NCBI GenBank assembly: GCA_031254955.1
Contig: JAIRTK010000203.1
Span: 1-11,859, forward strand
DNA length: 11,859 bases
From: Opitutaceae bacterium
Lineage (GTDB): Bacteria; Verrucomicrobiota; Verrucomicrobiia; Opitutales; Opitutaceae
Direction: 5' to 3'
Shown: piece after piece, positions 1 through 5,503 of the stretch
Numbering within the stretch: position 1 is the stretch's first letter
Layout: each line of letters begins with the position of its first letter
The notes under the pieces: model-generated
Told to the model about the DNA's origin: nothing
The model's database searches: none
The model's input: only the letters and a program-made list of their open reading frames with translations
Program-made: the position numbers and the translations under genes

Positions 1-1080
1 TTGAAACTCAAGCCCGCCTTTCGCCCCATGAGCCTGCCCGCGCAACTGGTCGAGGTGCTGCGCGGCGACATCGGGGCGCGGAAACTCGGCCCGGTGCTGC
101 CCGGCGAACGCCAGCTCGCGGTCGCCTATCATGTCAGCCGGGCGACGATGCGGCGGGTGATCGAGGCGCTGAGCGACGAGCGGCTCATTGCCCGCAAAGC
201 CAACGGGCGGCTGGTGGTCGGCGAAGCCCGCGGCGTCCCGATGGGCGGCGGGCGCGCGTCCGGCATCGAGCATGTGGGCTTCATCACGCGTTTCCGAATG
301 CACGAACTCGCGCGTCATGAGTTGATCTGGCTGGACCGCCTGCGCGAGATGCTGGCGATTTCGGGCTTCCGGCTCACCATTCACAGCCGGGCGGACATTT
401 ATCACAAGGAGCCGCGCTCGCACCTGCGCCTGCTCATGGAGGAATATCCCCAGACCATCTGGCTCCTGCACCGCAGCACGCCCGCGATGCAGGCGTTTTT
501 TCCCGAGGCGAGGATTCCCGCGATCGTGGTCGGCAGCCCCCATGAGGGCAGCCCGCTGCCGTCGGTGGAAAACGACCAGTATTCCCTCAGCTTCAACGCC
601 GCGCTCCTCGCCAGGCGGCGCGGTTACGAGCATCTCGTCTTTCTCTATCACGACGATTCCGCCGCGGGCGTGCGCCTCGGCATGAGGGGCCTCAACGACG
701 GCATCGCGCGCACGGGGCTGCGGCTGACCCTGAAACGCTACGAATATGATGTGTCTTCCGTGCTGGACTCGCTCCTCGCGCTGACCGGACAAAAGCGCGA
801 ACGCCGCGTGCTGCTGGTGGACGACGCCTACTCCGCGCTTCGCGCCATGACCTGGCTCATGGGCAAAGGCGTGCGCTTCCCGCGCGACCTCGGGCTGTTT
901 TGCCGGGACAGCGCCGGTTACCTCAACGAGTGCTGCCCGGCGGTGGAGCACTACGCCTTTGACCCGCTCGCGCTGGCGCAAAAGGCCCATCGCTGCGTGC
1001 TGCACCTCGGGCGCGGCGAGTCGCTGCACGGCAAGTCGTTCAAAATCATCCCGGCATTGATAAAAGGCGGGAGCCTGTGA
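1..1080 (+). CDS. GntR-type winged-helix regulator with LacI-like sugar-binding domain
   Basis: Probable sugar-responsive transcription regulator acting in the cytoplasm. Residues about 10-75 look like a GntR winged helix: LPGERQLA (33-40), the recognition-helix stretch VSRATMRRVIEAL (45-57), then a wing around residues 62-74. Residues about 88-359 resemble the periplasmic-binding-protein-like sensor of LacI-family regulators: it opens with EHVGFITRF, has IPAIVVGSP and an END tripeptide in the middle, and closes with PALIKGGSL, like the P-x-L-x-x-R-x-S end of such domains. This GntR-head plus LacI-type sensor layout is known from AraR-like regulators. The frame is open from base 1, where the codon is TTG, so the true start may be this TTG, the ATG at 28, or upstream of the window. 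The gene lies 123 nt before the Asp-box gene on the same strand and is a reasonable candidate to control the locus. The ligand cannot be read from sequence. Confidence 0.85.
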   Translation: MKLKPAFRPMSLPAQLVEVLRGDIGARKLGPVLPGERQLAVAYHVSRATMRRVIEALSDERLIARKANGRLVVGEARGVPMGGGRASGIEHVGFITRFRMHELARHELIWLDRLREMLAISGFRLTIHSRADIYHKEPRSHLRLLMEEYPQTIWLLHRSTPAMQAFFPEARIPAIVVGSPHEGSPLPSVENDQYSLSFNAALLARRRGYEHLVFLYHDDSAAGVRLGMRGLNDGIARTGLRLTLKRYEYDVSSVLDSLLALTGQKRERRVLLVDDAYSALRAMTWLMGKGVRFPRDLGLFCRDSAGYLNECCPAVEHYAFDPLALAQKAHRCVLHLGRGESLHGKSFKIIPALIKGGSL

Positions 1081-1162
1081 CCCTATTGCCGGACCGGGCG
1101 GGAAATGGAAAATGCCCGCGCGCGCGATTCCGAAAAACGGTCTGAGAAAAATACCGATCAGG

Positions 1163-1181
1163 GATGGTTGTGACAATCGTC
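1163..1181. promoter_or_regulatory. candidate operator dyad
   Basis: A 19-bp near-palindrome is centred on base 1172. Its core TTGT-G-ACAA (1168-1176) is perfect. Of the nine arm positions, seven pair exactly and two are T/G mismatches. It covers the -35 element of the promoter proposed for the Asp-box gene and sits just downstream of the regulator gene, as expected for a local repressor site. I saw no second copy upstream of the GH36 or TonB receptor genes, so this rests on one site. Confidence 0.3.
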
Positions 1182-1196
1182 GCGCGGCCTGATAGT
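1168..1196 (+). promoter_or_regulatory. candidate sigma70-like promoter for the Asp-box gene
   Basis: TTGTGA (1168-1173) and GATAGT (1191-1196) are separated by 17 bp, and each matches 4 of 6 consensus bases. A start site about 7 nt after the -10 would fall at or next to the ATG at 1204, so the transcript would be leaderless or nearly so. This agrees with the lack of a Shine-Dalgarno motif there. It is a pattern match only. Confidence 0.35.
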
Positions 1197-1203
1197 GTGC
1201 CGC

Positions 1204-2634
1204 ATGCGATACCCCTGTTTTTCCTTCCTTTCCCATCCGGCGAACCTGCCGAGGGGTTTCCTTTTGCTGCTTGTCTCCATGCTTTCCCTGCGCGCCGCGC
1301 CACCGGGCGGGCGTCCGGAAATCGAGCGGCTCGGCTCCTACGAGGCCGTGGACGCGTATCTGCGCAACATGGACGACCGGGAGCCGGCGCGTCTCAAACG
1401 GCTGGAGGAGGCCGGCGTGCTGTCGCTCGCGCCGGTCACGATCCCGTGGGGCGACGACCTGCACGGCGGCAATGTTCATTTCGGCTGGCCGGTGGCGGTG
1501 GCCAGCGCGGACGGGCGGAACGTGTGCGTTTTTTTCCAGCGCAAGCCGTGGCATTACAACGGGGCCGACCCGTCGCGGGATCGCGATGAACATACCACGG
1601 GCGCGGCCACGGTGCGCTCCACCGACGGCGGAAAAACCTGGTCGGCCCACACGGACATGCGGAGTTTCGCCAAGGGAAAGAGCAGGATATTTCCCGGCGG
1701 CATGAGTTCGGTGGGGCGCCTGGATGACGGCGCCATGCTGTTTATAAACGATATTGGCGTGTTCCGCTCCTCCGACAACGGCGCGACATGGGAACATTTT
1801 CCCGATGCGTTCAAGACCCCGTGGCCGCAGGGCGTGGGCGGCAATCGCGGGCCGGTCATATTCAAGCATCCCGGCCTCGGCATGGTGGTGCTCTCCCACA
1901 TGTCGCGGCAGGGCGACGCGTTGATATTGCCCGCGGTGCTCATGTGGGCGTCGCAGGACGGGGGGCTTACCTGGAACGCCCACGGGCTGAACCTGACGCA
2001 ATCGGTGCCGCGCCGGTTGACCGAGCCGCTGGGCCTGATGCTTGGCGACCGGCTGGTCGTGTTTGGGCGCTCGCACGACCCTTCAAACGCGGAGGCCAAG
2101 AAGGGGCGAATCCATTACGGGCAGGCGGTGTTCGATGCGACGCTGAAAAACAACAAGGCCGCCTATACAAACATCGCCTGCAGCGACGCCTCCCGCAACC
2201 TGGCCAGGCTGGCCGGGCGGGACAAGGCGCGCGCGTTCGGACTGTGGTCGCAGGACACCGGGGAGATTATATATAATCCCGTGACGGGACGCGTCGAGGT
2301 GGTCGCGACCAATCGCGCCGGGCGCGGGGGAGAGCGGGTGACGGACCACACGCGGCAGAGCCTCAACTTGTGGAGCATGGAGCCGCGGGCCTTGCTGGAA
2401 GGCTCCACCGAATGGCGCTTCGAGGGCACGCTGCTGGAGCGGCGCACCCTGGATTCGCCGAAATTTTTCGACGGCATGCATCCCGGCGCGAGCGTCGTCG
2501 ATCTGGAGCGCAAGGAGCAGCACCTTTATATCTATCTCGGTTTCTATGCCGGCCCAGCCGGCGTTTATAAACTCACGCGCAGCCTCGACACGCCCCGGCT
2601 CGCGGCGGAATTGAAAAAAGAACGGACGGAATGA
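1204..2634 (+). CDS. secreted Asp-box (BNR) beta-propeller protein, sialidase-like fold
   Basis: Exported protein of 476 residues with a predicted sialidase-type beta-propeller. The N-terminus has a hydrophobic stretch (GFLLLLVSMLSL) followed by RAA, fitting a signal peptide cleaved near residue 30. Three clear Asp-boxes (S-x-D-x-G-x-T-W) are visible: STDGGKTW at 139-146, SSDNGATW at 189-196 and SQDGGLTW at 250-257. The C-terminal part carries DGMHPGASVVDL, of the kind found in late blades of BNR-type proteins. I chose the ATG at 1204; a GTG at 1195 in frame would add three residues and overlaps the proposed -10. I could not find the N-terminal F/Y-R-I-P arginine motif of true sialidases, so sialidase activity is not supported; another glycosidase, a polysaccharide lyase or a binding protein is possible. 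It stops 12 nt before a large palindrome. Confidence 0.8.
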   Translation: MRYPCFSFLSHPANLPRGFLLLLVSMLSLRAAPPGGRPEIERLGSYEAVDAYLRNMDDREPARLKRLEEAGVLSLAPVTIPWGDDLHGGNVHFGWPVAVASADGRNVCVFFQRKPWHYNGADPSRDRDEHTTGAATVRSTDGGKTWSAHTDMRSFAKGKSRIFPGGMSSVGRLDDGAMLFINDIGVFRSSDNGATWEHFPDAFKTPWPQGVGGNRGPVIFKHPGLGMVVLSHMSRQGDALILPAVLMWASQDGGLTWNAHGLNLTQSVPRRLTEPLGLMLGDRLVVFGRSHDPSNAEAKKGRIHYGQAVFDATLKNNKAAYTNIACSDASRNLARLAGRDKARAFGLWSQDTGEIIYNPVTGRVEVVATNRAGRGGERVTDHTRQSLNLWSMEPRALLEGSTEWRFEGTLLERRTLDSPKFFDGMHPGASVVDLERKEQHLYIYLGFYAGPAGVYKLTRSLDTPRLAAELKKERTE

Positions 2635-2646
2635 CCGAAATCATGG

Positions 2647-3045
2647 TGAACAGAAGGGAACGAAGGAAACAAAGAAAACCTTTTTTGGCAGTTTCGGGCA
2701 AAGCAACAGGCATCCATTAACAGAATGATAAAAATGAACAAAATAATAAACAGCATTCCAGGCGGTTTGAAAAACTCAAAAAAAGAATTTTCAATCGCGG
2801 AAACGTGGAGAGACGGAAACGCGGAGTTCCATGAAAACCAATCGTTACAAAACAACTTCCGCCTTTCCATTCCTCCGTGCTTCCGCGATTAAATCGAATT
2901 TTTCAAACTACCCATTCTGTTAATTCCAAATAATTCCGTCCATTCTGTCTAAAAATACCCTCAAAAATCACCCCGACATAAAATCCTTTGAATCCTGTTG
3001 AAAAACAACCCCGGCTTCTTCGTTCCCTTCGTTGCCTTCTGTTCA
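2647..3045. repeat. ~400-bp nested imperfect palindrome (intergenic repeat element)
   Basis: This element fills most of the 421-nt gap between the Asp-box and GH36 genes. Paired blocks occur in mirrored order. TGAACAGAAGG at 2647-2657 faces its complement at 3035-3045, with further GAACGAAG-type purine-rich matches just inside. TTAACAGAATG at 2718-2728 faces 2913-2923. GTTTGAAAAACTC at 2765-2777 faces 2896-2908 with one mismatch. A longer block at 2794-2828, starting ATCGCGGAA, faces 2854-2889, leaving a loop of about 25 nt. The phrases resemble short repeats scattered between genes in several verrucomicrobial and related genomes, which often give spurious peptides. No gene was seen inside. 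The right end stops 10 nt before the GH36 start codon, so it must affect the leader or promoter of that gene. Confidence 0.8.
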
Positions 3046-3055
3046 AAAAACATCC

Positions 3056-5200
3056 ATGGAAAATCCTTCTGACAACATTGACGCCAATCGGGCCGGAACG
3101 CTGGAAATCGCCCGCTCGGGGCTGCGTTTCATGTATCAACAGGCCGGCGGTCGGCTTTACGGCGGACGCCTGCTTCCCCGGTCGCACGGGACGGGTGAAA
3201 CCCCGCACCAAGGCATCACGGCGTGCCGCCCGTTTGAATTGATATTAAGCGGGGAGGGGCCGAATTTCGCGGCGCGCAGCCGCTCCATCGGGGGCTGCGC
3301 AAATCTCATGCGGTTCAAGGGCATGGCCGAGGAGCGGCGGGCGGACGGCCTGCATGTCACGCTTGGCTACGAGCGCGCCGGGCCGGCCTTGACGGTGGTG
3401 CAGCATTTCCTGTTTCCGCGCGAGGACATCCCGGTCTGCCGCCAGTGGGTTTGTATAAAAAATAATTCCGCCGGGCCGGTCGGCGTGGAGCAACTCGCCT
3501 CGGCGGTCATACACCATGTCGGGGTGGAGAACGGGCCGGATGCCGCCCGCGACCTGCGCCTGCACATCCCGTTCAGCGGGTGGTCGGGCGAAGGGCAGTG
3601 GCGGGAGTTTTCCCCCGGTGAACTCGGGCTAACGTCCCCGGACTCCTCCCATTACCGCGCGGTCTCGGTCGGGTCCCGCGCGTCGGCGGAAAAAAATCCG
3701 ATGGCCGTGCTGGTTGATACGAAGCGCCGAATCTCGTGGTTCTGGCAGATCGAGCACTCCGGCTCATGGATGTGGGAAATCGGCCACTTGTTTTATAAAG
3801 AGCACCAGGGTCTCTATTGGCTCGCCGGCGGGCCGAACGAAGCGTTTGGCGGATGGTGGAAAGAACTCGCCCCCGGCGAGAGCTTCGAGACGGTCCCCGT
3901 GGCGCTGGGCTGCGTGGAAGGGGGCTTCGAGGAGGCGGTCGGCGCCTTGACCGCCTACCGCCGCGCCGCCTGCCGCCGCCCGCATCCGGTCGATGACAGG
4001 CTCCCGGTCATATTCAATGACTACATGCATTGCCTGTGGGGCAACCCGACGCTTGAGAAAGAGCTTCCCCTGATCCGCGCGGCAGCGAAACTCGGTTGCG
4101 AGATATTCGCGATGGACAGCGGCTGGTATGCCGCGCCGGATGAAAACTGGTGGGCCGGGGTGGGCGAATGGAAGGTCAACGCGGCGCGGTTTCCCGGCGA
4201 TGCGTTCGGGCGCGTGATGCGTGAGATACGCGATCACGGCATGATCCCCGGCCTCTGGCTGGAGCCTGAGGTCGTGGGCGTCCGCAGTCCGGTCTCCGCC
4301 CGGCCCGACGGGTGGTTCCTCCACCGCCACGGGAAACGGGTTGTCTATAATGGAAGGCTTTTCCTCGATTTCCGGAACGCCGGGGTTCGCGAGTGGATGC
4401 TCGATGTCAACACCCGTTTGATAAACGAGCACGGCATCGGTTATATAAAATACGATTACAATATCGACCTCATGCAGGGCGCGGACTCCGCCTCCGGGGG
4501 CCTTGGCCACGGGCTGCTGGAACATGCCCGCGCCTTGCATCAATTTTATGACGAACTGGCCGCGCGTTTCCCGAGGCTCATCATGGAAAATTGCGGCGCG
4601 GGCGGGCTGCGCATGGATTACGGGATGCTTTCCCGCATGCAAATCCAGAGCAGCAGCGACCTGGAAAACCGCCTCGACTGCGCGCCGCTGGCCGCCGGTG
4701 TCGCGGCGGTCTGCCTGCCCGAGCAAATGGCGGTCTGGGCGGCCCCCTCGCCGGACGGCGGCGAGGAGGACACGATCCTGAGCATGGTCAACTCGCTGCT
4801 TGGCCGCGTGCACCTGAGCGGACGGCTCGATTTGCTTTCTGCCCCGCAGCTCTCGCTCGTTCGCGAGGCGCTCGATTTATACAGAAGGCTTCGCGGGCGC
4901 CTGGCCCGTATGCGTCCGTTTTACCCGTCGGGAATGCCGCGCATCATGCCACGGGACGCGTGGATGTCGTGGGGGCTGCGAAACGATGCCGCCGCCTTGC
5001 TCGGCGTCTGGCGGCGGGGGGCGGCGGAGAAACATTATGAAATCACGCTGCCCGCCGGCATGCGGGACTGGCGGGCGCGAATCCTCTATCCGCAAAAACC
5101 GGCGCCGGGAGACGCCCTGGAGCATACAACCGGCGGACGCTTGAGCCTGCGAATCGGGCATCCCGTCGGCGCGAGGCTGCTCGAAATAAACGCCCCATGA
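3056..5200 (+). CDS. GH36 alpha-galactosidase-like glycoside hydrolase
   Basis: Probable cytoplasmic retaining glycosidase of 714 residues, the usual GH36 length, with no signal peptide. An N-terminal beta-sandwich (about 1-315) is followed by the (beta/alpha)8 barrel and a short C-terminal beta domain. Barrel landmarks in order: MDSGWY (353-358) at the place of the family's DDGW motif; WLEPEVV (401-407), as in the family W-x-EPE-x-V; YIKYDYN (463-469), giving D467 as likely nucleophile; ENC-GAGGLRMDYGML, at the place of the family's SGGGGRxD segment; and SSSD (532-535), giving D535 as likely acid/base. By homology it releases alpha-galactose, or a related alpha-linked sugar, from oligosaccharides. 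The DDGW-to-DSGW change and the shortened SDNTD region make the substrate uncertain. I chose the ATG at 3056; an in-frame TTG at 3032 lies inside the preceding palindrome. There is no clear Shine-Dalgarno motif. Confidence 0.88.
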   Translation: MENPSDNIDANRAGTLEIARSGLRFMYQQAGGRLYGGRLLPRSHGTGETPHQGITACRPFELILSGEGPNFAARSRSIGGCANLMRFKGMAEERRADGLHVTLGYERAGPALTVVQHFLFPREDIPVCRQWVCIKNNSAGPVGVEQLASAVIHHVGVENGPDAARDLRLHIPFSGWSGEGQWREFSPGELGLTSPDSSHYRAVSVGSRASAEKNPMAVLVDTKRRISWFWQIEHSGSWMWEIGHLFYKEHQGLYWLAGGPNEAFGGWWKELAPGESFETVPVALGCVEGGFEEAVGALTAYRRAACRRPHPVDDRLPVIFNDYMHCLWGNPTLEKELPLIRAAAKLGCEIFAMDSGWYAAPDENWWAGVGEWKVNAARFPGDAFGRVMREIRDHGMIPGLWLEPEVVGVRSPVSARPDGWFLHRHGKRVVYNGRLFLDFRNAGVREWMLDVNTRLINEHGIGYIKYDYNIDLMQGADSASGGLGHGLLEHARALHQFYDELAARFPRLIMENCGAGGLRMDYGMLSRMQIQSSSDLENRLDCAPLAAGVAAVCLPEQMAVWAAPSPDGGEEDTILSMVNSLLGRVHLSGRLDLLSAPQLSLVREALDLYRRLRGRLARMRPFYPSGMPRIMPRDAWMSWGLRNDAAALLGVWRRGAAEKHYEITLPAGMRDWRARILYPQKPAPGDALEHTTGGRLSLRIGHPVGARLLEINAP

Positions 5201-5217
5201 GCACCACTATCAATTTT

Positions 5218-5465
5218 ATGGCTCATCGCTATTTTGAATGGCTGAACTTTTTAACCACGGAGACACGGAGGCCGGAGGGAGGATTTTAATATGAGGACTG
5301 TCCCCAGATTCCTCAGATTATCACAGATTGGTTTTTTAATAAAAATCCGCGTGAATCCTGTAATCTGTGGACAGTCTTTTTGAACTCCTCCCTCCGGCCC
5401 CCGTGTCCTCCGTGTCTCCGTGGTTAAATCTCGCTTCCCAGCCATTCAAAATAACGACGAACCAT
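5218..5465. repeat. 248-bp nested imperfect palindrome with conserved arms
   Basis: This element fills most of the 303-nt gap between the GH36 and TonB receptor genes. The two halves mirror each other: 5218-5244 with 5439-5465 (27 nt, three mismatches); the 19-nt block TTAACCACGGAGACACGGA at 5251-5269 with an exact complement at 5409-5427; 14 nt at 5270-5283 with an exact complement at 5386-5399; and 15 nt at 5296-5310 with 5362-5376 (one mismatch). The apex is near 5341. The right arm has about 9 extra bases around 5400-5408. It starts 17 nt after the GH36 stop and could act as a terminator or processing site. It is more likely a dispersed repeat of non-autonomous type, which is inference. 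A short open frame on the minus strand here is an accident of the repeat. Confidence 0.88.
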
Positions 5466-5473
5466 TTTATAAA
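5445..5473 (+). promoter_or_regulatory. candidate promoter for the TonB receptor gene
   Basis: TTCAAA (5445-5450, 4 of 6 consensus) and TATAAA (5468-5473, 5 of 6) are spaced by 17 bp, giving a leader of roughly 24 nt before the ATG at 5504. The -35 and most of the spacer lie in the right arm of the 248-bp palindrome, and the -10 sits just outside it. If real, the element supplies part of the promoter. Pattern match only. Confidence 0.35.
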
Positions 5474-5503
5474 TCCGAACCATAACCTCCCAACCAACAC
5501 GCA

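Noticed and set aside
1095..1118. Terminator after the regulator gene
   Set aside because: The only stem (CGGGC with GCCCG) is 5 bp with a 14-nt loop and no T-run.
3032..3055. TTG start eight codons upstream for the GH36 gene
   Set aside because: These codons lie within or just past the palindrome arm. The ATG at 3056 gives normal family length.
2565..3211. Two minus-strand small open frames (about 100 codons each) over the first palindrome
   Set aside because: Their peptides are translations of purine-rich repeat phrases, and each also overlaps the edge of a real gene.
3764..4813. Open frame of 349 codons on the minus strand inside the GH36 gene
   Set aside because: Antisense of the catalytic barrel, whose motifs are intact on the + strand.
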